Below are positions 45,071 to 53,063 of a stretch of DNA of 64,000 bases, piece by piece. The notes below the pieces were generated by a model. It worked only from the letters and a program-made list of their open reading frames with translations. It was not told the DNA's origin and did not search any database. This DNA comes from Phycisphaerales bacterium Planc_01 (lineage in GTDB: Bacteria; Planctomycetota; Phycisphaerae; Sedimentisphaerales; Anaerobacaceae). Within the stretch, counting starts at the first letter, position 1. Each line of letters starts with the position of its first letter. Location of the stretch: NCBI GenBank assembly GCA_001603075.1, contig LVBB01000044.1, positions 1 through 64,000 on the forward strand, written 5' to 3'. A program made the position numbers and the translations under genes.

Positions 45071-46030
45071 ATGAAGGTAGCGGTCTTACAGGGAGGTATC
45101 GGTCGCGAACGCGAGGTCAGCCTTGAGAGTGGTCGGTGCATCGCCGAGACGCTTCGCAGAGAGGGGGTGGAGGTCGTCCCTTCGGACATCACGCCCGAGG
45201 ACATGACCGTGTTGGACAGGCCCGGTATCGATGTGTTCTTTGTGGCCCTGCACGGCCAGTTCGGCGAGGACGGCCGGCTCCAGCAGATCCTTGAGGACCG
45301 GGGACTGGTCTACACGGGCAGCGGCCCGCAGGCCAGTCGGACGGCGTTCGACAAGATCGCCAGCAAGAATCGCTTTGCTTCGGCCGGCGTGGCGGTGGCG
45401 CCCACGGTCGAGGTCGGTGCGGCGATGTCCCGCCGCGAGATCGAGAATCGACTGAAGGATCTGGGGGGGCGATTCGTCGTCAAGCCGGTCCGGCAGGGCA
45501 GCAGCGTCGGCGTCTTCATCGTCGATGGGCCCGCCGAAGCGGCTGCCCGTGCCGTGGAGGTCTGTGAAGAGTTCGGCGACGGCATGATTGAGCCGTTCGT
45601 CTGCGGCCGCGAGATCACAGTGGGGGTCCTCGGACGACAGACCCTGCCGATCATCGAGATTCGCAGCAAGACCGGGTTCTACGACTACCAGGCCAAGTAC
45701 GTGGACGAGCGGACCGAGTACCTGTTCGATACGATTGGCGACGCCGATCTGAGGGCCCGGATCGACCGGGATGCGATGGTCTGTTTCGACGCCCTTGGCT
45801 GTCGGGACTTCGCCCGGGTCGATTTCATCCTCACCGATGACGGTGTGCCCTACGCCCTTGAGATCAACACGATTCCGGGCTTCACGACCCATTCGCTGCT
45901 GCCCAAGGCAGCGGCCAGGGCCGGCGTTTCCATGGGGCGGCTGTGCGTGGGTATCGTCGCGGCGAGTTTTTGTCGAAAACCTGTGCAGCAAAACGTCCAA
46001 ACGGTCGATTCTGATAGTATCTGCTTCTGA
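45071..46030 (+). CDS. ddl: D-alanine--D-alanine ligase
   Basis: The 319-residue ATP-grasp enzyme makes the D-Ala-D-Ala dipeptide of peptidoglycan. Recognisable elements are G-R-E-R-E-V-S-L-E-S-G near the N-terminus, A-L-H-G-Q-F-G-E-D-G, V-V-K-P-V-R-Q-G-S-S-V-G-V, A-K-Y-V-D-E-R-T-E-Y and the metal-binding E-I-N-T-I-P-G-F-T. ATG 45071 follows AGGAGTTGAGGA; a GTG 13 codons earlier is possible but adds residues outside the family alignment. It lies 99 nt after murB and before ftsQ, in the usual dcw order. The C-terminal 20 residues are variable. Confidence 0.95.
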   Translation: MKVAVLQGGIGREREVSLESGRCIAETLRREGVEVVPSDITPEDMTVLDRPGIDVFFVALHGQFGEDGRLQQILEDRGLVYTGSGPQASRTAFDKIASKNRFASAGVAVAPTVEVGAAMSRREIENRLKDLGGRFVVKPVRQGSSVGVFIVDGPAEAAARAVEVCEEFGDGMIEPFVCGREITVGVLGRQTLPIIEIRSKTGFYDYQAKYVDERTEYLFDTIGDADLRARIDRDAMVCFDALGCRDFARVDFILTDDGVPYALEINTIPGFTTHSLLPKAAARAGVSMGRLCVGIVAASFCRKPVQQNVQTVDSDSICF

Positions 46031-46088
46031 AATCCAGGGGCGGATACGGCTCGTAACAACCCACATTGTGCAGCAGTTGAGGCGGTCA

Positions 46089-47006
46089 GTGGCCAAAAAG
46101 AAGCAGAAAATCAGTCTTCGAGAGCGATTCAGTGCATGGCGTGGTGCGCGGACAAAGAAACAGGTCGAGGCCAGAAAGCAGACCCTGACCACGGCCGTCA
46201 AGGTGGCGGCGGTCATGTTCGTTCTGGTGGCGGCCGGGGCATTTCTTCGCTACGCCGAAGGCTATGTCAGTTTGGCCAGGCCGACGGAAGAAGGACACCT
46301 CGTGCTCGTCGGGGTACCGGGGTGGGTCAACTGGGACCTGAAGGCGCGGGTCGTGGCCGCGGCCGGAGGTGACCGGTTCCCGATCGGCGAAGAGACCGCC
46401 GAGGTGGTGGCCCGCAATCTGGCCAGAATGTCGTGGCTGGACGATGTTGAGGTGAACGTTACGCACGACGCCGTACGCGTCCGGGCCCGGTGGCGAAAGC
46501 CTGTCGCGGTGATCGAAAGGGGTTCATCGAGATTCTATGTCGACGCCGATCTCGTGGTGCTGGACCACATGCCCATGGCGCACCTGCCGATTGTGGAGGT
46601 CAAAGGCGTCTCGCTGGGGCTACCCCCATCGCCGGGCGCCGTCTTCGATCGGGACGATCTGGCGGCAGCGGTCAAACTGATCGTTCTGCTGAACCGCATG
46701 GACGCCGAGGTCGCGCCCAAGACGCCGCTGCTCGATCAGATCGCCAATGTCGATGTGAGCAACTACAAAGGACGAAGGAACCACCGCGATCCGCACCTCG
46801 TGCTCGTCAGTAAGGACAACACCCTGATCTACTGGGGTGCGGAAATCGGGGAGTGGGCCAAGCATCTCGAGGCGAAGGACGAGCAGAAGCTGGCCAAACT
46901 GTATACCTACTACAAGGAGTCCGGCTCGCTCAGCGCCGGGGTCAAATACATCAATCTCTACGATCCTCAGGACAAGGTCCCGCAGCCGATTGACAGGTAC
47001 CGGTAG
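46089..47006 (+). CDS. ftsQ: Cell division protein FtsQ/DivIB-like
   Basis: The 305-residue protein is predicted to be bitopic. It has a basic cytoplasmic tail (A-K-K-K-Q-K), one transmembrane segment (V-A-A-V-M-F-V-L-V-A-A-G-A-F-L), then a periplasmic part. A POTRA-like start is followed by E-E-T-A-E-V-V-A-R-N-L-A-R-M-S-W-L-D-D-V-E-V and R-W-R-K-P-V-A-V-I, typical of FtsQ. The protein connects early and late divisome parts. The start is GTG 46089 with TTGAGGCGG upstream. Its position after ddl supports the call, but ftsA and ftsZ do not follow. The next gene is convergent and overlaps its 3' end by 56 nt. Confidence 0.8.
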   Translation: MAKKKQKISLRERFSAWRGARTKKQVEARKQTLTTAVKVAAVMFVLVAAGAFLRYAEGYVSLARPTEEGHLVLVGVPGWVNWDLKARVVAAAGGDRFPIGEETAEVVARNLARMSWLDDVEVNVTHDAVRVRARWRKPVAVIERGSSRFYVDADLVVLDHMPMAHLPIVEVKGVSLGLPPSPGAVFDRDDLAAAVKLIVLLNRMDAEVAPKTPLLDQIANVDVSNYKGRRNHRDPHLVLVSKDNTLIYWGAEIGEWAKHLEAKDEQKLAKLYTYYKESGSLSAGVKYINLYDPQDKVPQPIDRYR

Positions 47007-47436
47007 GGAAGGTGGCCAGAGCCGTCGCCAGGTCGGCGTACTGGTAGGGGACCTCGTGCCGGCGGCAGATGCTCTTGAGCTTTCGCAGGACGGTTTCGGT
47101 CAGTTCGGCCTGGAATTCCCCGTCGCCGTCGCAGCAGAAGATGCGGCACCCCGTGAACCGATGTCGGTGGATCGTGCATCGTTCCTCCTCCTGGTAGGGG
47201 CAACGGTCGCCGGGCATCTGCTTGAGGTTCGAGGTGTCCAGTTTGGCGGCGAGATAGATCAGCTCGGGCGGGGTTACGAAGAGCAAGTGGTCGTATCCGG
47301 CGAAGTCGCAGCAGGCCCCGCAGGCCGCACACCTCCCGGCCAGTTCACGGTCCTGCTGGAGTTGCATGTCGATCCAGTCGTAGAGAACCGCTACTTCTGC
47401 GACGACTCGGCGATATCGTTCTGATTCAGCCACCAT
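46951..47436 (-). CDS. YkgJ-family cysteine-cluster protein
   Basis: The 161-residue protein carries the CxxCxxCC-type cluster C-A-A-C-G-A-C-C-D-F and a later set, C-P-Y, C-T-I-H, G-C-R-I-F-C-C. This is the YkgJ pattern thought to hold a zinc or iron-sulfur site. The biochemical role of the family is unknown. ATG 47436 lies 46 nt inside the end of the upstream YkgJ gene, so translation is coupled. It ends 56 nt inside the convergent ftsQ; the last 20 residues are less typical, but no earlier stop exists. It resembles its upstream neighbour distantly and may form a heteromer with it. Confidence 0.75.
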   Translation of the reverse strand: MVAESERYRRVVAEVAVLYDWIDMQLQQDRELAGRCAACGACCDFAGYDHLLFVTPPELIYLAAKLDTSNLKQMPGDRCPYQEEERCTIHRHRFTGCRIFCCDGDGEFQAELTETVLRKLKSICRRHEVPYQYADLATALATFPTGTCQSAAGPCPEDRRD

Positions 47437-47867
47437 TGTCTGTTTCTCTTGATTCGTTCGATTTGCCTGGCGCTGTAATGCCGTCCCCGGTTGATCCCCG
47501 GGCACCGCAGGCCGGCGCTGTTCCAGGCGTTGGGCCCCGAGAGGTTGTCCGACCAGAACGGCCACGTTCGGCACTGACTCGGTCGGACCGGGTAGATCAC
47601 ACACTGTTTGCGGCCGCCAATCGTCCTGAGAAAGATACAGTCCCTGGTCGTTTCGTGTTCGATGATCGTGGTGCGCAGGCCCACCCGCCGCAGGTATTTC
47701 TGCCGCAACTGCCCCGGCGTGGTCTTCAGGTGCCTGGCGATCAGCTCGATCTCCGGCCGCGTCACCCAGATATACCCTTCTCCCGGCCCCGAGCAGCACG
47801 CCCCACACCCTGTGCACTCAAAGTACAACCCCGCCGCATACCACTTTTGAACGGTTCCCTTGTTCAC
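47391..47867 (-). CDS. YkgJ-family cysteine-cluster protein, upstream copy
   Basis: The 158-residue protein has C-T-G-C-G-A-C-C-S-G near the N-terminus. Further on come C-I-F-L-R-T-I-G-G-R-K-Q-C-V-I-Y and R-P-S-Q-C-R-T-W-P-F-W, the full YkgJ/UPF0153 signature with clustered cysteines and aromatic residues. Metal binding is likely; function is unknown. I chose GTG 47867 because it overlaps the TGA of the PIN-like toxin gene as GTGA with AGGAGG 10 nt upstream; ATG 47888 is an alternative. The preceding pair is a toxin-antitoxin system, an unusual operon partner for this family. Confidence 0.75.
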   Translation of the reverse strand: MNKGTVQKWYAAGLYFECTGCGACCSGPGEGYIWVTRPEIELIARHLKTTPGQLRQKYLRRVGLRTTIIEHETTRDCIFLRTIGGRKQCVIYPVRPSQCRTWPFWSDNLSGPNAWNSAGLRCPGINRGRHYSARQIERIKRNRQWWLNQNDIAESSQK

Positions 47868-48223
47868 TGCTCCTTGGCCTCCTGCCATGTGCTCACGACG
47901 GTGTCTCGCATGGTCACAAGCAGGTCGGGCCACTGAGCGGGGCAGAACAAATCAATGGCCTCGATCACACGTTCAGTGATGCGCCGACGGTTCGGTTGTC
48001 CAAGCCGCACGATCAGAATGCCGCAGTGCTTTCGGTACCTTCGACGCGCGAACCCTTTGTCGGTTGTGACCAACAGCCGGCTCTCTCGCTGGGCCTTCTC
48101 CCATAGCCTCTCGTCCGACAGGCCTTCCTCCTCCGTGCCGCGAATGTCCGCCACTTCGTGGCCCTTCTCACGCAAATGCTCCACGCAGATCACGGGGATG
48201 TTTTCATCCACGAGTATTCTCAC
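47864..48223 (-). CDS. DUF5615 PIN-like toxin
   Basis: The 119-residue protein has the DUF5615/Mut7-C-like PIN signature. It starts with V-R-I-L-V-D-E-N-I-P, continues with L-R-E-K-G-H-E-V, then L-L-V-T-T-D-K-G-F-A and ends with the strand I-L-I-V-R-L. The aspartates of the first and third motifs would bind the metal of a ribonuclease site. Such proteins are toxins paired with DUF433 antitoxins, as here. GTG 48223 overlaps the antitoxin stop as GTGA. The downstream YkgJ gene repeats this arrangement, so at least three genes are translationally coupled. Confidence 0.78.
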   Translation of the reverse strand: MRILVDENIPVICVEHLREKGHEVADIRGTEEEGLSDERLWEKAQRESRLLVTTDKGFARRRYRKHCGILIVRLGQPNRRRITERVIEAIDLFCPAQWPDLLVTMRDTVVSTWQEAKEQ

Positions 48224-48450
48224 GTTGTCGCGTCCGCGATAGGAGATATCTCTTCTTCTGCCAGGGAGGCGGCATAATCGAGGCACGCGAAGACGTCCTC
48301 CTGCGTCAGTGACGGGTACTCTCGCAGGAGATCCTCAATGGCATCGCCGTTGGCGAGCATGCGCACGATCTGGTGGACCGGAATCCTCGTGCCTTTCACA
48401 CACGCCTGTCCATGACAAATATTGGGGTCTGTCTTGATTCGTTCGTTCAT
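48220..48450 (-). CDS. DUF433-family antitoxin
   Basis: The 76-residue protein matches the DUF433 pattern: I-K-T-D-P-N-I-C-H-G-Q-A-C-V-K-G-T-R-I-P-V, then L-A-N-G-D-A-I-E-D-L-L-R-E-Y-P and L-T-Q-E-D-V. It probably forms a winged-helix-like DNA-binding antitoxin that neutralises the PIN-like toxin encoded next and autoregulates the operon. ATG 48450 follows AGGAGCAGG. It is the first gene of the four-gene run ending at 46951. No operator repeat was identified upstream. Confidence 0.78.
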   Translation of the reverse strand: MNERIKTDPNICHGQACVKGTRIPVHQIVRMLANGDAIEDLLREYPSLTQEDVFACLDYAASLAEEEISPIADATT

Positions 48451-48585
48451 ACTACCTGCTCCTGCGTTCGCGACGTTCCGATGGATCGCTCGAAACCACG
48501 ATCATTGTACCGAATTTCATGAGCGAATTCCAGTGGACCCGACGCGCGAGACAATGGCGCAAGATGGCCGCGTCTGACTGCTGCG

Positions 48586-50253
48586 CTACCATTTCAGGAC
48601 GGCGCCGGTGTCGGCGCTGGTGGCCATGGCGGCGTACTTGCCGAGACAGCCTTCCTTGATTCGGGGTTCCATCGGTTTCCAGGCCTTCTTGCGTTCGGCC
48701 CATTCGGCGTCGGAGAGTTTGGCGTTCATCGTGTTGTTGGGGATGTCGATCTCGACGACGTCCCCGTTTCTGAGCAGACCGATGGGGCCGCCGACGGCGG
48801 CCTCGGGGCTGACGTGCCCGATGCAGGCGCCGCGGGTGCCGCCGCTGAACCGCCCGTCGGTAATCAGGGCGACCGACTCGCCCAGCCCGGCGCCCATGAT
48901 GTAGCTGGTCGGGCTGAGCATCTCCTGCATGCCCGGCCCGCCCTTGGGGCCTTCGTAGCGGATGATGACGACGTCGCCGGCCTTGACCTTGCCGGCCAGG
49001 ATGCCCTCGCAGGCCTCTTCCTGGCTCTCGAAGATGACCGCCGGGCCGGTGTGCGTCAGCATGGCCCTGGCGACCCCGGCGCTCTTGACGACGCTGCCCT
49101 TGGGGGCCAGATTGCCGCGCAGGATCGACAAACCGCCCGTCTTGGAGTAGGCGTTGGCCAGCGGGTGGATCACCTCGGTATCCTCGATCTTCGCGCTGGC
49201 GATGTTTTCGCCCAGCGTCTTGCCCGTGACGGTCAGGCAATCGAGGTTCAACAGCCCCGGCACCTTGCTGATCTCGTTGAGGATCGCGCTGATCCCGCCG
49301 GCACGGTCGACGTCCTCGATGTGAACGGCGCTGGACGGCGAGACCTTGCAGATGTTTGGACACTTGGTGCTGATGGCGTTGATGCGGTCCAGGTCGTAGG
49401 CGATCTTCGCCTCGCTGGCGATGGCCAGCGTATGGAGGACCGTGTTGGTCGAGCCGCCCATCGCCATGTCGAGGGCCAGCGCGTTGTCCATCGCCTTGTC
49501 ACTGATAACGTCGAGCGGCTTGATGTCTTTCTTCACCAGTTCGACGATCTGTCTGCCGGCGGCCTTGTACAGGTCCTGCCGCTTCGGATCGACCGCGAGG
49601 ATCGTGCCGTTGCCGGGCAGGGCCATGCCGATCGCCTCGGACAGGCAGTTCATCGAATTGGCGGTGAACATGCCCGAGCAACTGCCCTGAGTGGGGCAGC
49701 CGGCGCATTCGAGCTCCTTGAGTTCTTCTTCGCTGATCTTGCCGGCGTTGAACTGGGCGACGCCCTCGAAGATGCTGATCAGGTCCACCGTCTTGCCGGC
49801 CTTGGTCTTGCCCGCCTTCATCGGGCCGCCCGAGACGAACAACGTCGGCACGTTCAGGCGCACGGCACCCATGAACATGCCGGGGATGATCTTGTCGCAG
49901 TTGGGAATGCAGATCAGGCCGTCGAAGCAGTGGGCCCGCACCATCGTCTCGACCGAATCGGCGACGATTTCACGTGAGGCCAGCGAGTACTTCATGCCTG
50001 TATGGCCCATCGCGACGCCGTCGCAGACGGCGATCGTATTGAACTCAAAGGGCACGCCGCCGGCTTGGCGGATCGCCTCTTTCACGACGCGGGCCACCTC
50101 GTTGAGATGGACGTGGCCCGGCACGACCTCACAGAAGCTGTTGGCCACGCCGATGAACGGTTTGTCGATATCGGCATCCTTCAAGCCGCACGCACGAAGC
50201 AGGCCGCGATGGGGCGCCCGCTGGAAGCCCTTTTTGACGGTGTCGCTTCTCAT
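48586..50253 (-). CDS. ilvD: Dihydroxy-acid dehydratase
   Basis: The 555-residue iron-sulfur enzyme dehydrates 2,3-dihydroxy-isovalerate and -methylvalerate in branched-chain amino acid synthesis. Conserved parts include [39 protein letters not shown] and [15 protein letters not shown]. Length is normal. ATG 50253 has GGAG 9 nt upstream; the open frame extends 21 codons further but without support. It is divergent from the lipoprotein operon. I looked for a leader peptide or T-box before it and saw none. Confidence 0.95.
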   Translation of the reverse strand: MRSDTVKKGFQRAPHRGLLRACGLKDADIDKPFIGVANSFCEVVPGHVHLNEVARVVKEAIRQAGGVPFEFNTIAVCDGVAMGHTGMKYSLASREIVADSVETMVRAHCFDGLICIPNCDKIIPGMFMGAVRLNVPTLFVSGGPMKAGKTKAGKTVDLISIFEGVAQFNAGKISEEELKELECAGCPTQGSCSGMFTANSMNCLSEAIGMALPGNGTILAVDPKRQDLYKAAGRQIVELVKKDIKPLDVISDKAMDNALALDMAMGGSTNTVLHTLAIASEAKIAYDLDRINAISTKCPNICKVSPSSAVHIEDVDRAGGISAILNEISKVPGLLNLDCLTVTGKTLGENIASAKIEDTEVIHPLANAYSKTGGLSILRGNLAPKGSVVKSAGVARAMLTHTGPAVIFESQEEACEGILAGKVKAGDVVIIRYEGPKGGPGMQEMLSPTSYIMGAGLGESVALITDGRFSGGTRGACIGHVSPEAAVGGPIGLLRNGDVVEIDIPNNTMNAKLSDAEWAERKKAWKPMEPRIKEGCLGKYAAMATSADTGAVLKW

Positions 50254-50340
50254 TTCTGTCTTCTCCAAAGCCATCGATACAAACAGTGAGGCCAAAACCA
50301 TAAGTTTAGCCCGCATCCGGGGATGAATAAAGGAAAATCG

Positions 50341-50368
50341 TTGTCTGGTCTCAGAGGGTTTCTATAAT
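50341..50368 (+). promoter_or_regulatory. Sigma70-like promoter of the lipoprotein-to-uppP operon
   Basis: TTGTCT (50341-50346), 16-nt spacer, TATAAT (50363-50368). It is 60 nt upstream of ATG 50428. No other convincing promoter was seen before position 56922. Confidence 0.55.
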
Positions 50369-50427
50369 TGGGTTTCGGGTTACGATAGAGAAAGGTGCGA
50401 CGGTCCAACGCATGGGTAGGGGCCCCA

Positions 50428-51519
50428 ATGAGACGAAGAACGGTTGATTATGTTGTCGCGGGTGTTGCTCTTTGTCTGCTCGCGTCTCTGGCGGGCTGTC
50501 AGAGCGCGCCGACGGAGGCCGACTCGTCCGTCGAGCCGGTCAGGCTCGATGCACACGCTCCGGCGGCCGTGCCGGACCTGTGCCTGGCCGACGAGGACAG
50601 TGGCCCGATGGAATCTGAGGCCGATGTCGATCTGGCGCTCACGTTCGTTCCGGGCCGAACCGTCACCTATGGAGTGACTACGGAGACGCAGGCCTCCGTC
50701 CGGTGGGAAGGGGATGAATCCAGCAAGCCGGACAGCTTTCGAGGCGGCGCGATCGGCAACCGTGTCGAGATCACGTTCGAACAGCGTGTCGAGCGCGTCA
50801 ACGACAACGGCAACGCCGTGATCAAGGTCACGATCCTTGCCCTGAAGTATCTGGGCCGCTCGCGGGAAACGGTGGTTCTCGACTTCGACAGTTCGCGTGA
50901 CGAGGACCGCCAGCGTCCTCTGTCCGAACTGATCGGCCGCGGCTACGAGGTGGAGATGACCCCGAGGGGGGCGGTCGTGTCGGTCCAGGGCCTTGACGGG
51001 GTCCGCGACTCCGTTGAAGGCAGTTCACCGGACCACCAGACGGCCCTGAAGCTGATCAGCGACAAGGAGATCCGGGATCGACATGAGGTCCCGGCCCTGA
51101 CGGCCCTGGAAGACGAGATGGTCCGCCCGGGCGGCACGTGGAGCAATGTCAAGCTGTTCTCATTCGGGCGAATGGGCGCCAGAGCGTACGAGCGGCTCTA
51201 CAGCCTCGATCGGGTCGAGTCAGAAGGTGGCCGTCGTCTCGCACACGTGACGATGAAAGGCATTCCCTCCTCTGCGGCGGCGGTGCAGTTGCATCAGGGG
51301 CAGACGGACGCCGTCCCGGCGGGCTTGTTCGACCATGTGGACAGCTACCGGGGGCATCTGTCTGTCGATCTGGAAGCAGGAGCGATCGAGGCATATGTCG
51401 AGCAGTTCCGCACGGAGTGGGTGGCGGTGGACCAGGAGGCGGTCCAGAGCGGTGCCGATCGTCCAGCCGCCGTGAGGATGGACCGGACAGTGTCGTACAG
51501 ACTGGAACGGATTCGATAG
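50428..51519 (+). CDS. Lipoprotein of unknown function, member of an adjacent related pair
   Basis: The 363-residue protein has a lipoprotein signal ending L-L-A-S-L-A-G-C-Q. The mature part begins with a strand pair containing L-T-F-V-P-G-R-T-V-T-Y and continues as a beta-rich domain with V-E-I-T-F-E-Q-R-V-E-R-V and R-G-A-V-V-S-V-Q-G-L-D-G-V. The next gene encodes a clearly related lipoprotein with D-F-E-P-G-R-T-L-R-Y at the same place. I do not recognise a characterised family; it resembles beta-sandwich envelope proteins common in Planctomycetes. ATG 50428 is preferred because the GTG at 50395 would extend the leader unusually. It opens a tightly packed operon. Confidence 0.65.
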   Translation: MRRRTVDYVVAGVALCLLASLAGCQSAPTEADSSVEPVRLDAHAPAAVPDLCLADEDSGPMESEADVDLALTFVPGRTVTYGVTTETQASVRWEGDESSKPDSFRGGAIGNRVEITFEQRVERVNDNGNAVIKVTILALKYLGRSRETVVLDFDSSRDEDRQRPLSELIGRGYEVEMTPRGAVVSVQGLDGVRDSVEGSSPDHQTALKLISDKEIRDRHEVPALTALEDEMVRPGGTWSNVKLFSFGRMGARAYERLYSLDRVESEGGRRLAHVTMKGIPSSAAAVQLHQGQTDAVPAGLFDHVDSYRGHLSVDLEAGAIEAYVEQFRTEWVAVDQEAVQSGADRPAAVRMDRTVSYRLERIR

Positions 51520-52514
51520 TGCGACCGGATGACAAGCAGAATACGGCATCGAGAACGAACCGTTTCATCGGTTTGCTCATGGTCCTGTCGCTTGCGGCCG
51601 GCTGTCAGACCGCTGACGTGGGCGGCGAACGCATCTTCCTGACCGTGGATTTCGAGCCGGGCCGCACGCTGCGATACAGGTTCGTTGCGAATCGAGATAT
51701 GCTACTCGACTGGGACCCCAACGCCGGCAGCGAGGACCGGATCGAGAGGCGGTTCGAGCGTCTGGAGATGATCACGGCGTACACCCCTGTGGCCGTGGAC
51801 CCCTATGGGGTCAGCACGATCCGGGCCGTATGTGAGTCGGTGACGGTCGAGCGCAGCGGACGCCAATACGGTGCCGACGCGGCCGAAGCCGCAAGTGGAA
51901 AGACGTTCTCGTTTGCCATCGATTCGCGAGGCAAGGTCGTCGATAGAGCGGAACTGGATGCCCTCGTAAAGGAGATGGGCGACAGGGCGTTTCGCTCCGG
52001 CCCCTCGGGCGGACGCATCAAGAACCCCGACATGATCGGGGATTTTGTCGCAGGCCAGTACTTCCTGTGGGATGCGGTGGCGAGCGTGGAACGCCCGGCC
52101 GCGGGCGTGGCCGTCGGCCAATCCTGGCCGTCGAAGCTGCCGGTGCCCCTGCCGATGGTCCTGCGCAAGGCCCGCGATGTTGTCTACCGGCTCAGCGAAA
52201 TCCGACATGATGACGAACGGCTTGCGATCATCGAGAGCACTTATGCGCCTGCCGAGGCGGCGCCAAGCGATTGGCCCGTCCCCTATTCCGGACGGTTCCA
52301 GGCGAGCGGGACCTTTGGCTTTCTCGGCAGCTATCAGGTGCTTGCGCTCGAAGGGACCGGACGGGAGTCCTTCGACCTGGACGCCGGGTGCCTTCTCGCA
52401 AGCGACCAGAAATACACCATACGAATGAAGGCGTCGCTGCCGCCGATGGGGATTCGGGCCGACCCGCATGTCGCCGTCGAGCAGACGCTGACGACGAGAC
52501 TGCTGGCCCCATAA
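51519..52514 (+). CDS. Lipoprotein of unknown function, second of the pair
   Basis: The 331-residue protein has a lipoprotein signal, L-L-M-V-L-S-L-A-A-G-C-Q, after a polar start. Its mature N-terminus (L-T-V-D-F-E-P-G-R-T-L-R-Y-R-F-V) and central S-F-A-I-D-S-R-G-K-V-V-D-R-A parallel the preceding lipoprotein, and both end in a strand before a short tail. The start is a GTG sharing its first base with the TAG of the previous gene (TAGTG), so the two are coupled. The function is unknown; co-expression suggests that they act together at the same membrane. Confidence 0.6.
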   Translation: MRPDDKQNTASRTNRFIGLLMVLSLAAGCQTADVGGERIFLTVDFEPGRTLRYRFVANRDMLLDWDPNAGSEDRIERRFERLEMITAYTPVAVDPYGVSTIRAVCESVTVERSGRQYGADAAEAASGKTFSFAIDSRGKVVDRAELDALVKEMGDRAFRSGPSGGRIKNPDMIGDFVAGQYFLWDAVASVERPAAGVAVGQSWPSKLPVPLPMVLRKARDVVYRLSEIRHDDERLAIIESTYAPAEAAPSDWPVPYSGRFQASGTFGFLGSYQVLALEGTGRESFDLDAGCLLASDQKYTIRMKASLPPMGIRADPHVAVEQTLTTRLLAP

Positions 52515-52526
52515 AGGCCGCATCGA

Positions 52527-53063
52527 ATGCATTTGGAGGCATTGCACTTGGAACGCAACAACATCTGGGCGCCGTGGCGCATTCCCTACATCCGTGGACT
52601 GGACAAGGGCGATGGCTGCTTCCTCTGTCGCGATTTCGCCCACCCCGAGGCCGACGACGAAAACCTGCTATTGTGGCGGACCGAGAGGAGCCTGGTCGTG
52701 CTGAATCGCTACCCTTACAACAACGGACACCTGCTCGTCTCGCCCGCCCGGCACATCGCCGACCTCGACGACGCCCGAGAGGAAGAGATGACCGAACTGA
52801 TGAAGCTTGTTCGCGAATCGCAGCGGGCCCTGTCGATGACGATCAATCCGCACGGGTTCAACGTGGGTCTGAACTTCGGCCGTTGCGCCGGCGCCGGCCT
52901 GCCGGGCCACATGCACATCCACGTCGTGCCACGCTGGGACGGCGACACGAATTTCATGAACGTTTGCAGCGATACCGACGTCGTCAGCCAGTCCCTGGTG
53001 GACCTGCTGGCGGAGCTGAAGGTCGTCAGCGCCGAGCACGGCCTGCCTGGATTGCAGAAATGA
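52527..53063 (+). CDS. HIT-domain nucleotide hydrolase/phosphorylase
   Basis: The 178-residue protein has the histidine triad G-H-M-H-I-H-V-V-P-R-W (His128, 130 and 132), with W-A-P-W-R-I-P-Y-I and C-F-L-C near the start, as in bacterial Ap4A phosphorylase-like HIT proteins. Such enzymes split dinucleoside polyphosphates or related nucleotides. The cysteine pair may bind zinc. It starts 12 nt after the second lipoprotein gene and its TGA overlaps the ATG of the dGTPase-like gene (ATGA), so both nucleotide-handling genes are coupled. The exact substrate is unclear. Confidence 0.85.
   Translation: MHLEALHLERNNIWAPWRIPYIRGLDKGDGCFLCRDFAHPEADDENLLLWRTERSLVVLNRYPYNNGHLLVSPARHIADLDDAREEEMTELMKLVRESQRALSMTINPHGFNVGLNFGRCAGAGLPGHMHIHVVPRWDGDTNFMNVCSDTDVVSQSLVDLLAELKVVSAEHGLPGLQK

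Noticed and set aside
50254-50340. Attenuator, leader peptide or T-box before ilvD
   Set aside because: The short leader has no run of branched-chain codons, no terminator/antiterminator pair and no T-box sequence.
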